A DNA stretch of 64,000 nucleotides. It comes from Lachnospiraceae bacterium. Lineage in GTDB: Bacteria > Bacillota > Clostridia > Lachnospirales > Lachnospiraceae. The stretch spans positions 41,090 to 105,089 of the forward strand of contig JAFYAS010000028.1 of the NCBI GenBank assembly GCA_017540605.1, read 5' to 3'. The position numbers and the translations under genes were made by a program. The notes beneath the pieces are model-generated. The model searched no databases and had not been told where the DNA came from. It was given only the letters and a program-made list of their open reading frames with translations. Position 1 is the stretch's first letter. The number at the start of each line of letters is the position of its first letter. Shown one piece after another: positions 29,204-37,694 of this stretch.

Positions 29204-30328
29204 ATGTCGATTATATCCTACAGGTCATACGCAAGGATCGACCTTGATTCCATAGTTCATAATATAAACGAAGTAAAGAAAAGGATCACACCGGATGTGA
29301 AGATATGTGCTGTGATAAAGGCTGACGCTTACGGTCACGGCGCCGTGGAGGTTGGGACAGCTCTTAGAAATAGTGTAGATTTTTACGGCGTTGCAACCAT
29401 CGAGGAGGCGGTAGAGCTTCGTGATGCAGGGCTTATGCTTCCCATATTGATACTTGGCTACACCTTGCATGATAAGTATCCTGATGTTGTGAAATATGAT
29501 GTGAGCCAGACAATATATAACTACGAGGATGCTTTGGCTTTGTCGAAGGAGGCAATAGCTCAGGGCAAAAAGGCAAGAGTTCACATCGCCCTTGATACAG
29601 GTATGACTCGTATAGGTTATATGCCTGTGGCAGAAAACGTTACAGAGGTTAAGAGGATCAAAGAGCTGACCGGTATCACTCTTGAGGGTCTTTTTACACA
29701 TATGTCCTGCGCTGATATGACTGACAAAAGCTATACAAGGATGCAGATGGAACGCTATGATCATTTTGTGGAAATGCTTGATGAGGCAGGGATAGATATT
29801 CCTATAAAGCATCTTGCCAACAGCGCTGAGATAGAGGATTTTGAGGATCACAGATATGATATGGTCCGTTCCGGTATCATCACCTACGGACTATATCCTT
29901 CTGAAGAAGTTATAAAGAGGAATCTTGATCTTAAGCCTGCGCTTTCCTGGTATGCACATGTAGCCCATGTAAAGACAGTGCCTGCGGGAGTAGGAGTAAG
30001 CTATGGTGCAACCTATGTGACAAAGAAGGATACAAGGATAGCCACTATCACCTGTGGCTATGCCGATGGTTATCCAAGAAGTCTTTCCAATAAGGGCTAT
30101 GTGCTGATACATGGTACCAGGTGCCCCATCAACGGAAGAGTGTGTATGGATCAGTTCATGGTGGATATAGGTGATGTAAAGGATGAGGTGAAGGTAGAGG
30201 ATGTGGTTACCTTGATCGGCACTGATGGCAACGAACACATTTCTGTCGAGGAGATCGCAGATCTTGCCGGAAGCTTCAATTATGAATTTGTATGTGACAT
30301 AAGTAAGAGAGTGAAAAGAGTTTATTAA
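29204..30328 (+). CDS. alr: Alanine racemase
   Basis: A 374-residue fold-type III PLP enzyme making D-alanine for peptidoglycan. The PLP lysine is in VIKADAYGHG (about residue 39), the N-terminal barrel is intact, and the second catalytic residue, Tyr, is in GVSYGATY from the C-terminal domain (about residue 268). CGYADGYPR and GRVCMDQ are further family signatures. Length is normal. It starts 12 bases after pgcA. The enzyme could accept serine as well, but no vancomycin-resistance neighbours support a VanT-type role. Confidence 0.94.
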   Translation: MSIISYRSYARIDLDSIVHNINEVKKRITPDVKICAVIKADAYGHGAVEVGTALRNSVDFYGVATIEEAVELRDAGLMLPILILGYTLHDKYPDVVKYDVSQTIYNYEDALALSKEAIAQGKKARVHIALDTGMTRIGYMPVAENVTEVKRIKELTGITLEGLFTHMSCADMTDKSYTRMQMERYDHFVEMLDEAGIDIPIKHLANSAEIEDFEDHRYDMVRSGIITYGLYPSEEVIKRNLDLKPALSWYAHVAHVKTVPAGVGVSYGATYVTKKDTRIATITCGYADGYPRSLSNKGYVLIHGTRCPINGRVCMDQFMVDIGDVKDEVKVEDVVTLIGTDGNEHISVEEIADLAGSFNYEFVCDISKRVKRVY

Positions 30329-30352
30329 GAGGATTAAAGGAGGAAATAGTAA

Positions 30353-30664
30353 ATGGTTGATGTAACAAAAGCGACCTTTGATGAAGAGGTTTTGAAGGCA
30401 TCGGGACTTGTGCTTGTTGATTTTTGGGCACCATGGTGTGGCCCCTGCAGGATGACGGGACCTGTGCTTGAGGCTATTGATTCGGAGAGAGATGATGTGA
30501 AGATCTGTAAGGTCAATGTGGATGACGAGGGCGAGCTTGCAGGTGAATACGGTATTATGAGCATACCTGCTCTTTTCTTTTTCAAGGACGGAAAGAAGGT
30601 CGGAGAGTCAATAGGATTTAGTCCCAAGGAGGAGCTTTCCGGTGTGATCGACAAGCTTAAATAG
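30353..30664 (+). CDS. trxA: Thioredoxin
   Basis: A 103-residue classical thioredoxin with the active site WAPWCGPCRM (redox cysteines about residues 31 and 34) and the cis-proline loop in GIMSIPALFFF. It reduces cytosolic disulfides and would be recharged by a thioredoxin reductase not seen in this window. A strong AAAGGAGG site precedes the ATG. It sits between alr and a TPR/DUF4125 gene, with gaps of 24 and 16 bases. Function is clear; a link to its neighbours is not. Confidence 0.95.
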   Translation: MVDVTKATFDEEVLKASGLVLVDFWAPWCGPCRMTGPVLEAIDSERDDVKICKVNVDDEGELAGEYGIMSIPALFFFKDGKKVGESIGFSPKEELSGVIDKLK

Positions 30665-30680
30665 GAGAAACAGATAGCGG

Positions 30681-32120
30681 ATGAATGTAGAAGAGATCAT
30701 AAAAAAACTTGATGAGCTCTTTACGACCGGTAAAGGTGAAGAGGTAGCTTCCTACCTAGAAGATTGCCTGGCAGAAGCTGAAGAAAAAAATGATCAGGCT
30801 GCCAAGGCATTTCTTTTAAATGAGCTTATAGGTCATATGCGTTCTCTCGGAAGGCATGAGGACAGTATAGAGTACTCAAAAAAAGCTATAGAGCTTATGG
30901 AGGAGCTTGGGGTAAAGGATACCATGTCCTATGCCACAACTCTTTTGAATGTGGCGACGGCTTATCGGGCAGCAGGGCGATATGAAGAGGCTCTTTCTTA
31001 TTATCAGGAAATGGTTCCCATTTACGAGAAGAATTTAAAGCCTGATGATTTTTTGATCGCCTCATACTCCAACAATGTGGGACTTCTCTATCAGGAGATG
31101 GGGGATTTTGAGAATGCCTGTCTGTGTCTTTCACATGCCATTGAGGTTGCAAAAAAGCATGAGGGAGCTGAGGGTGAGATAGCTACAAGCTATTCAAATC
31201 TCGGTATCTCAAAGGTGAGACTTGGAAAGCTTGATGAGGGTATTGCCTGCTTTAAAGAGGCTATGAGACTTTTTGAGAGTATCGGTGATACGGGATATCA
31301 TTATGCGGCAGCGCTGTCCGGCATGGGCGAGGCTATGTATTGTCTTGATAAGTACAATGAGGCTATAGACTATTATAAAAAAGCGGCAGAGCATATAAAG
31401 GCAGTGTATGGTGAGAATGAAGCATACAAGCTTACCCTTCAAAATATCGAGGCTGTGAAGGCTGATCTGCCGGAGGGCTTTGTTCTTTCTGAACCGGAGG
31501 TGAAGGATTTGACTAAAGAAGAAATGATAGATAAGATCGCAAATATGGAGTGGATCTTTTTTGACAAGACCAGAAACGAAGGTGGAAGAGCAAGCTGTCA
31601 GGATGATTCGGAGACCTTCTTTATTATGAGGAAAAGTCAGTATATGACCTGGGATGATGAGCTTCTTAAAAGCTATCTCGATGACCTTATGATGTATGAA
31701 AAAGTGGGCGAGAATCCCATAGCATATAAGTATGGATATATGATGGAGACAACAACTCCTGAAAAGTTTGCGGAGATCAGGGATATACTTCCCCCAGTGG
31801 AACCCGAAAGAAGAGCCTTGGTTGACCAGATATGTAAGATACAGGTGGGCTGGCTTGAGGATTTTGCCGCTGAGGCACCCCATGTGGCAGGCAGAGGTCG
31901 TTCCATCCATACATCAGAGGATAATCCCGTCAATACCTCCGCAGAGACTTATCTTCGTGGTGAGCTTTTCACCTATTCGGATAAGACCCTGAAGCTTTAC
32001 GGACAGATGATAGTAAGGTGCGCAAAGGATGGTGTGAATCTTAACAGGTGCATTATGGAGAATACTGTAAAGCTTTATGGCTATGAGAGTATAGAGGCTG
32101 CAGAAAAGGCATACTCATAG
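30681..32120 (+). CDS. Tetratricopeptide-repeat protein with DUF4125 domain
   Basis: A 479-residue cytosolic protein in two halves. Residues ~1-265 contain five to six tetratricopeptide repeats (for example ATAYRAAGRYEEALSYYQEM and SNLGISKVRLGKLDEGIACF). From ~280 onward is a DUF4125 domain beginning MIDKIANMEWIFFDKTRNEGGRASCQDD, rich in Trp, Tyr and Asp, ending near 475. DUF4125 has no established activity that I know of; the conserved Cys, Asp and His in this block suggest a catalytic or binding role but this is unproven. The ATG lacks a well-spaced ribosome binding site. It lies in the alr-trx operon. Confidence 0.82.
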   Translation: MNVEEIIKKLDELFTTGKGEEVASYLEDCLAEAEEKNDQAAKAFLLNELIGHMRSLGRHEDSIEYSKKAIELMEELGVKDTMSYATTLLNVATAYRAAGRYEEALSYYQEMVPIYEKNLKPDDFLIASYSNNVGLLYQEMGDFENACLCLSHAIEVAKKHEGAEGEIATSYSNLGISKVRLGKLDEGIACFKEAMRLFESIGDTGYHYAAALSGMGEAMYCLDKYNEAIDYYKKAAEHIKAVYGENEAYKLTLQNIEAVKADLPEGFVLSEPEVKDLTKEEMIDKIANMEWIFFDKTRNEGGRASCQDDSETFFIMRKSQYMTWDDELLKSYLDDLMMYEKVGENPIAYKYGYMMETTTPEKFAEIRDILPPVEPERRALVDQICKIQVGWLEDFAAEAPHVAGRGRSIHTSEDNPVNTSAETYLRGELFTYSDKTLKLYGQMIVRCAKDGVNLNRCIMENTVKLYGYESIEAAEKAYS

Positions 32121-32141
32121 GTGTTTTTGAAAGGATAATAT

Positions 32142-33320
32142 ATGCAATACGGAAAGTATTTGGAAGAGGGAGATACCATAGGCTTTGTGGCACCTGCCTT
32201 TGGCTGCAATATCGAACCATATAAGAGCGCTTTTGAAAATGCGCTTACTACATTTGAAAATATGGGCTACCCTACAGCGGTGGGACCAAATTGTTTTTTA
32301 GGTGAAGGAGTAGGTATCAGCAATACTCCCGACAAATGCGCGCTGGAATTTGAGTTTTTCTATACCGGAGACGAGAGCAAGGTTCTTTTTTCCTGCGGTG
32401 GCGGCGAGCTGATGTGCGAGATCTTGCCAAGTGTAGATTATAAGGCGCTCAATTCGGCGGATGGTAAATGGTTTATCGGATATTCCGACAATACCAATCT
32501 GATCTATTCTCTTGAAACTATTTGTGACAAGGCAGCAATATATGGACCCTGTGCCCCTGCCTTTGGGCAGAAAAGATGGCATAAGTCTCTTGATTACAGC
32601 TTTGATATCATGTGCGGACGAAGTCCTGTTTCAAGGGGATATTTTGGAGGATATTTTGATGAGCTTATCTCGGATGACAAAGAGGGAGCCAGGAGATTTA
32701 CGGTGATCCCTTTTGACCGATTCGAGAAAGAGAGTATGAAGGATGAAGAGCATCCCTTAGAGCCTTATAATTGTACGGAGGAGAATGTGATCAGGGTCTA
32801 TCCTCGCGGAGTGATAGATGATGAATATAAGATCAATATGGCTGAGCAACATAGAATCGCTAAGGCTGAAACTGAGTTTGTGAGGAATGACGAGATCACA
32901 AGATTTTCCGGCAGGCTTATCGGAGGTTGCTTAGATTGCCTTGTGACTCTTCTTGGAACCCGCTTTGACAATACCAGACTCTTTTTGGAGAGATACAAGG
33001 ATGACGGTTTTATCTGGTTTTTGGAGGCCTGTGATCTCAATGTGATGTCAATAAGGCGTGCCATCTGGCAAATGAAGAATGCGGAATGGTTTAAGTATGT
33101 GAAGGGCTTTCTGATAGGAAGACCGTTGGTTCACGGTCAGGAAATGATGGGACTTGATCAATATAATGCTGTTGTTGATGCCATAAAGGATCTATCAGTT
33201 CCTGTCATTATGGATCTTGATATAGGGCATATTCCTCCTGCGATGCCTCTTATTGCCGGAAGTATGGCAGAGGTGATAGCCACGGATAAGGGTGTGGGGA
33301 TAAATATGTTCACAGCATAA
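32142..33320 (+). CDS. S66-family LD-carboxypeptidase-like protein (MccF/LdcA family)
   Basis: A 392-residue member of peptidase family S66. The opening YLEEGDTIGFVAPAF is typical, and the probable nucleophile Ser is in GYSDNTNL (about residue 114). A downstream Glu and His (LEACDLNV and the GHIPPAMPL region) complete the expected Ser-Glu-His triad. Members either trim the terminal D-Ala from muropeptides during wall recycling (LdcA) or cleave microcin C-type conjugates (MccF). It is a little longer than typical LdcA, with an insertion around 150-220, closer to MccF-like proteins. Position near alanine racemase favours a wall-recycling role, but this is inference. Confidence 0.85.
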   Translation: MQYGKYLEEGDTIGFVAPAFGCNIEPYKSAFENALTTFENMGYPTAVGPNCFLGEGVGISNTPDKCALEFEFFYTGDESKVLFSCGGGELMCEILPSVDYKALNSADGKWFIGYSDNTNLIYSLETICDKAAIYGPCAPAFGQKRWHKSLDYSFDIMCGRSPVSRGYFGGYFDELISDDKEGARRFTVIPFDRFEKESMKDEEHPLEPYNCTEENVIRVYPRGVIDDEYKINMAEQHRIAKAETEFVRNDEITRFSGRLIGGCLDCLVTLLGTRFDNTRLFLERYKDDGFIWFLEACDLNVMSIRRAIWQMKNAEWFKYVKGFLIGRPLVHGQEMMGLDQYNAVVDAIKDLSVPVIMDLDIGHIPPAMPLIAGSMAEVIATDKGVGINMFTA

Positions 33321-33332
33321 GGAGGTAGCGAT

Positions 33333-34064
33333 ATGGATATGGAGAAGATTGAGAAGCTAAAGGAAATGATAGCTGACAGTAACAATATCGTATTCTTTGG
33401 TGGAGCAGGGGTTTCTACCGAGAGCGGTATTCCTGATTTCAGAAGTCAGGATGGGCTATATGCAATGAAATATAAGTATCCACCTGAGACTATCGTAAGT
33501 CATAGCTTCTATGTCAACAGGACGGATGAATTCTATGAGTTTTACAAGGACAAGATGCTCTTTCCCTTGGTTTCTCCCAATGCAGCCCACAAGGGTCTTG
33601 CAAAGCTTGAAAAAGAGGGAAAGCTAAAGGCGATAGTTACTCAGAATATCGATGGTCTTCATCAAAAGGCGGGAAGTAAGGTGGTTTACGAGCTTCATGG
33701 TTCGGTTCACAGAAACTATTGCACAAGGTGCCACAAGTTCTTTGATCTTGACTATATTGTGAAGTCTGATGGTATCCCCAAGTGTGACGATTGCGGTGGG
33801 ATCATCAAGCCCGATGTAGTACTTTATGAGGAAGGCTTGGACGGCGCTACCATGAGAGGTGCAGTAGAAGCCATCAGTAAGGCTGATATGCTGATCATTG
33901 GCGGAACCTCCCTTGCCGTATATCCGGCAGCAGGTTTTATAGATTATTTCAAGGGCAAGTATTTGGTTATCATCAATAAGACTCCGAGCCCTCGCGATAA
34001 GTATGCGAATCTTGTGATCTCCGACAATATAGGAGAGGTATTTAAAGAGGCTGTGGGAGAGTAG
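33333..34064 (+). CDS. NAD-dependent protein deacylase (sirtuin)
   Basis: A 243-residue class U/III bacterial sirtuin. The Rossmann NAD loop is GAGVSTESGIPDFRS, followed by TQNIDGLHQKAG, the catalytic His in ELHGS, and a Zn ribbon with CTRC and CDDC. All key residues are present. It removes acetyl (or longer acyl) groups from lysines with NAD. It is the last gene of the operon, with a strong AAGGAGG site, 12 bases after the S66 gene and followed by a terminator. Confidence 0.94.
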   Translation: MDMEKIEKLKEMIADSNNIVFFGGAGVSTESGIPDFRSQDGLYAMKYKYPPETIVSHSFYVNRTDEFYEFYKDKMLFPLVSPNAAHKGLAKLEKEGKLKAIVTQNIDGLHQKAGSKVVYELHGSVHRNYCTRCHKFFDLDYIVKSDGIPKCDDCGGIIKPDVVLYEEGLDGATMRGAVEAISKADMLIIGGTSLAVYPAAGFIDYFKGKYLVIINKTPSPRDKYANLVISDNIGEVFKEAVGE

Positions 34065-34110
34065 TGTTTTGGATTTTGAACAAATGAATCGATGCACTGA
34101 TGGATAAAAA

Positions 34111-34160
34111 AACACCGGAGCGTTTCTCTTTTTGAGAATTCTCCGGTGTTATTTTATTTT
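34111..34160. terminator. Bidirectional terminator between sirtuin and surface protein genes
   Basis: AACACCGGAG (34111-34120) pairs with CTCCGGTGTT (34141-34150); TTCTC and GAGAA extend the stem inside. A run of A precedes it and ATTTTATTTT follows, so it can stop both convergent transcripts. Confidence 0.85.
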
Positions 34161-34209
34161 ATATTACATGTATTATTGAAGGTGTTTTAAGATTATGAAC
34201 GCTTATTAA

Positions 34210-35991
34210 TTATTTTACCGTGACTTTAAGGGTATGTGTTTTAGTAAGGTTTTTGTAGTCCTTGTTTCCTGCAACCTTTACAGTAATTATAATTTTGTAG
34301 ACTCCCTTGGGAAGTCCTTTTTTTACTGTTAGTTTTCCTGCATTACTGAGAGAAAAATATTTTTTCTGTTTGTTAGGTTTAATGGTGTATTTTACTTTTC
34401 CCTGGGGTTTAGTTGTTTTAACACAGGTAAATGATTTTCCTTTGGCCTTTAGTTGCTTAACCTTAAAGGTTTTGTTACTATAAAATTTGATTTTTGCGGT
34501 GTTTTTCTTCTTTTCTGTAGTTACTTTAGTAGGAGTTTGAACAGGTGTCTCTGCAACAGCTGTATCTGCAACGGGTGTAACGGTTGCAACCTGTGCTGTT
34601 GCTACAGGAATATCCTCAACTGCTTTGGTCTGTGCTTTAAAGTGACTGTCCTTGAATGTAGCTGTATAAGTGGTAATACCCTTTTTATCTGATGTTGGTT
34701 GGGTTGTAACAGCACTTGTGATCGTTCCTTCCTCTGTGATCTTGTTAGGACAATCCATTCTCGTGCAGGCAAGTGTGGCTGTACAAGTCTTGCCATCGCC
34801 ACTCCAGGTGTAGGTAGGTTCACTATATTCATGACCGAGAGGATCAATAGCTGAGCCTTCTTTGATAACCACTCCGCAATCCTTGCATACTGTATCACCG
34901 GAGTAGCCCTTTAAAGTACAGGTAGCATCTACCTTATTCTTTACCTCTGTATTTGAGTGAGCGCAAGAGGTGTCTTTGATGCGGAATTTGTAGATGGTAG
35001 GATCTGCATCCCAGTCAGTTTGACCATTGTATTCTTCTATTGCGGATTCGTCTACAGTTACAAAGTCTTTGTAGCAGATATAAATGAGCTCATCTTCTAA
35101 TTGTTTCTGAGTGATAGTCGAAGGATCTTGAATCTCTGTAAATGTTCCGTCAGTAATATTTTTAAGGTAGTATTTATAACCGGTAACTACTTCATTCGTC
35201 CATCTATAATTATAGTTGTTCGAAATAGTGAGCTCGTCATTATCAAACGAACTTTCTCTGTACAGAATTCTAGGATCAGTATCGTAATATCCTCCCTTTA
35301 ATGTTAAATGAATGCCTGACCATTCAAGTGGCGCGCCGGTTCCTGGATCTTCTTCGTAGGGAGCGCGAGGAGGGTAAATGACAAATGTTTCCGAATGAAT
35401 TCCCTTAATTTTAGCATTTCCTGAGATGGTTGCATCTATTGCACCTTGGCCTCCATTGTTAAAAAATACTCCTTCGACAAATTCTCCAGAACTGATATTG
35501 ACAGTACCTCCATCACAACCAAAGAATTTTTTGTTTATGCCTCCCTTGAAGTTATAGGTGTCGCCTGTCCAAGGTTGGATGGAAATATTGATAATTCCGG
35601 TGGAATTGAAGGTTCCTGATATTTTGCTATTTACATGCATACCAGGATAAGTAGGCATATCTTTTGGTTGATCTTTTGATGTTAATGTACCATTGACGGT
35701 AAAAGAATGACCGTTAAGGTCCAAATTAAAATCTCCCACATTATCCCTTAATGTAACAGTTTCTCCTTCAGCTACTATCACATTCGAAAGCAGAGTTATT
35801 GTGCCTGATTCGGGTACATTTGTGAATGCATCCTGTAGAGTCGTATAGTTTGTGGTTTCATTTGAGTAGGGGTTATATACACTCGCCACATCCCCATCTG
35901 CCTTTACCCCTACGACAGGCATCAGGCATATCGCCATAATAAGCGTCATTATCACTGTTAATAGTTTCTTGATCGTTGTTTTCTTCGTCAT
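34210..35991 (-). CDS. Secreted surface protein with beta-helix-like and basic C-terminal domains
   Basis: A 593-residue secreted protein: signal peptide at about 1-31, ending VVGVKADG. Residues ~40-240 resemble a right-handed beta-helix or pectate-lyase-like fold (short repeated strands such as GTITLLSNVIV and DLNGHSFTVNG), without recognisable catalytic residues. Around 345-450 lie two to three Cys/His-containing modules (AHSNTEV, ATCTLKGYSGDTVCKDCG, GHEYSEP) common in Lachnospiraceae surface proteins. A lysine-rich beta domain ends the protein and probably binds the cell wall. The start has AAAGGAGA upstream. Its promoter faces the XRE-Uma2 promoter, with the LytTR-type repeats in between. 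Confidence 0.8.
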   Translation of the reverse strand: MTKKTTIKKLLTVIMTLIMAICLMPVVGVKADGDVASVYNPYSNETTNYTTLQDAFTNVPESGTITLLSNVIVAEGETVTLRDNVGDFNLDLNGHSFTVNGTLTSKDQPKDMPTYPGMHVNSKISGTFNSTGIINISIQPWTGDTYNFKGGINKKFFGCDGGTVNISSGEFVEGVFFNNGGQGAIDATISGNAKIKGIHSETFVIYPPRAPYEEDPGTGAPLEWSGIHLTLKGGYYDTDPRILYRESSFDNDELTISNNYNYRWTNEVVTGYKYYLKNITDGTFTEIQDPSTITQKQLEDELIYICYKDFVTVDESAIEEYNGQTDWDADPTIYKFRIKDTSCAHSNTEVKNKVDATCTLKGYSGDTVCKDCGVVIKEGSAIDPLGHEYSEPTYTWSGDGKTCTATLACTRMDCPNKITEEGTITSAVTTQPTSDKKGITTYTATFKDSHFKAQTKAVEDIPVATAQVATVTPVADTAVAETPVQTPTKVTTEKKKNTAKIKFYSNKTFKVKQLKAKGKSFTCVKTTKPQGKVKYTIKPNKQKKYFSLSNAGKLTVKKGLPKGVYKIIITVKVAGNKDYKNLTKTHTLKVTVK

Positions 35992-36063
35992 AGACTTCTC
36001 CTTTCGTTCCCCTAAAACATTTTGTTACATACTGCTCCGTGGTTAAACCAAGCAGATATGATA

Positions 36064-36092
36064 ATTCTACCAAATCCTTGGGTATCCCGCAA
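36064..36092 (-). promoter_or_regulatory. Leftward promoter of the surface protein gene
   Basis: On the minus strand, TTGCGG (36092-36087) and TAGAAT (36069-36064) are 17 bases apart, 72 bases before the start codon. The direct repeats begin 11 bases behind its -35. Confidence 0.5.
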
Positions 36093-36103
36093 TCCTTGTT
36101 TTA

Positions 36104-36133
36104 TATTCGGCTAATGGGGGTGTTTATTCGGCT
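36104..36133. repeat. Paired direct repeats TATTCGGCT, LytTR-type operator
   Basis: Two identical 9-mers, TATTCGGCT at 36104-36112 and 36125-36133, are 21 bases apart start to start, two helical turns. This 9-N12-9 form is typical of LytTR binding sites. A matching pair lies beside the LytTR gene at 38272-38301. The 341-base gap 35992-36332 otherwise holds two promoters, an inverted repeat and a ~140-base leader in which I see nothing further. Confidence 0.65.
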
Positions 36134-36150
36134 GAAAGTGTATTTATGAA

Positions 36151-36192
36151 ACGGTTGTATAATGGGTGAGGATTTGGTATAATAACAACCGT
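36151..36192. repeat. Inverted repeat spanning the XRE-Uma2 promoter
   Basis: ACGGTTGT (36151-36158) and ACAACCGT (36185-36192) are perfect inverted arms 26 bases apart. The left arm overlaps the -35 box and the right arm the expected start site. It is a candidate operator for the XRE domain of the downstream protein. Confidence 0.5.
36155..36183 (+). promoter_or_regulatory. Promoter of the XRE-Uma2 gene
   Basis: TTGTAT (36155-36160) and a perfect TATAAT (36178-36183) are 17 bases apart, leaving a leader of about 140 bases. A second TATAAT at 36158-36163 overlaps the -35 but has no good -35 of its own. Confidence 0.6.
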
Positions 36193-36332
36193 AAAACAAC
36201 ACCTAAAGGTTGAAAAAAGCATTTGAAATGAGTTGGTAATATGGTTTTTACACATGTTCAAAACATAATTTTTAATAATAAACAAAATATCCCATGGAAT
36301 GACGTTGAAAAATATTTAAAGGAGGTATAAGC

Positions 36333-37175
36333 ATGATAGTAGAAGAAATAAGAAAAAAGAAAAAAGAGCTCGGTATATCCAATGCCAAGCTTTCGGAGCT
36401 TTCGGGTGTTCCCATTGGAACTGTGCAAAAGATCATGAGTGGAGAGACTGAAGCACCAAGATACAATACTATTCTTGCTTTGAATGCTGCTCTTGTCACA
36501 TCTGAGAATGAAATAAAGCCGGAAAAGAGTGTTGATGATTATATGGGGATGTTTGTGGCAGAGCCCCAGGCAGCTTATGAATATACTCCCAAGGTCTCAT
36601 GGGCATTCAACAAGCCTATAGGTGACAAGACCATAGATGATTATATGGCACTTCCGGAGGGAGCGAGGATCGAGCTTATAGACGGATATTTTTACAATAT
36701 GGGAGCTCCTACAACGGTTCATCAGCTGATAGGCGGAGAGATTCATCGCCTATTAAAGAATCATGTTATGGAACACAAGGGCAAATGTATCCCCTTTATA
36801 GCTCCTACCGATGTTCAGATTGACAAGGACAACAAGACTATGCTCCAGCCCGATGTATTTGTGGTATGTAACAGGGATAAGATCACAAAAGCCCGGGTTG
36901 TCGGTGCGCCGGACTTTGTGGTGGAGATAGTTTCTCCAAGCAATACATTTACGAATATAGTTATCAAGCTTGCAAAATATAAGCATGCTGGTGTCAGAGA
37001 ATACTGGATCGTTTTTCCTGAAGAGAAGGCGGTTATGGTTTATGTGTTTGCCCGATCAGAGGATCCCGCCATATATTCATTTGATGACGAGATACCTGTT
37101 GCTATCTGGGATGGACAGTGTAGCATAGATTTTACTGATATCTATGAGCAGGTAGAGTTCATGTATCAGGAGTGA
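36333..37175 (+). CDS. XRE-type HTH fused to Uma2 (DUF820) nuclease-like domain
   Basis: A 280-residue protein. Residues ~1-55 form a helix-turn-helix of the XRE/Cro type (NAKLSELSGVPIGTVQKIMSGE). Residues ~95-275 are a Uma2/DUF820 domain, a PD-(D/E)XK nuclease fold: RIELIDGYFYNMGAP, LQPDVFVVC with the Asp, PDFVVEIVSPSN with the Glu, then KLAKYKHAGVREYWIV. The core acidic residues are retained. Uma2 proteins are expanded in cyanobacteria and various anaerobes with no settled function. Fusion to a DNA-binding domain suggests a sequence-directed nuclease or a repurposed regulator. Its own promoter is framed by an inverted repeat, so autoregulation is plausible. AAAGGAGG precedes the start. Confidence 0.85.
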   Translation: MIVEEIRKKKKELGISNAKLSELSGVPIGTVQKIMSGETEAPRYNTILALNAALVTSENEIKPEKSVDDYMGMFVAEPQAAYEYTPKVSWAFNKPIGDKTIDDYMALPEGARIELIDGYFYNMGAPTTVHQLIGGEIHRLLKNHVMEHKGKCIPFIAPTDVQIDKDNKTMLQPDVFVVCNRDKITKARVVGAPDFVVEIVSPSNTFTNIVIKLAKYKHAGVREYWIVFPEEKAVMVYVFARSEDPAIYSFDDEIPVAIWDGQCSIDFTDIYEQVEFMYQE

Positions 37176-37214
37176 TCATTTATTGCAGCTCTGAATACTT
37201 ACTATTAGGAGTAA

Positions 37215-37694
37215 TCAAGCATCCTGTCTGCCCTTTAGTTTTTTGATGCTGTCATTTAGTTCTGCAACCTCTCTTTTGTATACCAGATATTGGAAGAGAC
37301 ATATGAGAATGTAGGCTACGATCATTGAAACTATCTGTATCAGATTGACCATACTCAATCCCGGAGTAAGCCAGCCATTTATTCTTCCGACTATGATATA
37401 TGTGATCATTGTGAATACAAAATGAGTGGACGTAGATTTTACTATACTCCAACTCTCTATCTCATATACTATAGCTCCACCATTGCCTACCATGCCAAGA
37501 AGACCGGCGGTTAATAGTTCGATGAGGATGAGCTTTATGGATCTGCCGTCGTATGCGGCAGCAGGATTTGATAGGATGAAATCTCCGGAGCCGGTGGTAA
37601 CTGCGGTTGCTATGATATTTATGACTACCGAGATCAGCATGCCGAGAGAGAAACCGATAGATGCTTTTAAGATAAACTTATTTTTGAGATTCAT
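37215..37694 (-). CDS. DUF3021 membrane protein, LytTR partner
   Basis: A 159-residue integral membrane protein with four predicted helices (about 13-32, 52-75, 90-110 and 117-138). It matches the DUF3021 layout: a short basic N-terminus, four helices and a charged C-terminus (KREVAELNDSIKKLKGRQ). DUF3021 genes regularly sit directly downstream of LytTR regulators; in streptococcal LytTR regulatory systems (HdrRM, BrsRM) the membrane protein restrains its regulator. Its start lies inside the 3' end of the LytTR gene (17-base overlap), with GGAGGGA as ribosome binding site, so translation is coupled. A membrane-bound inhibitor of the LytTR protein is the likely role, by analogy. Confidence 0.82.
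   Translation of the reverse strand: MNLKNKFILKASIGFSLGMLISVVINIIATAVTTGSGDFILSNPAAAYDGRSIKLILIELLTAGLLGMVGNGGAIVYEIESWSIVKSTSTHFVFTMITYIIVGRINGWLTPGLSMVNLIQIVSMIVAYILICLFQYLVYKREVAELNDSIKKLKGRQDA

Noticed and set aside
34210..35991. Pectate lyase or other polysaccharide lyase function for the beta-helix-like surface protein
   Set aside because: The fold resemblance is only in repeat pattern; I see no catalytic Lys/Asp/Arg set of a lyase.
37176..37214. TTACT/AGTAA inverted bases between the convergent Uma2 and DUF3021 genes as a terminator
   Set aside because: Only five base pairs and no T run; not convincing.
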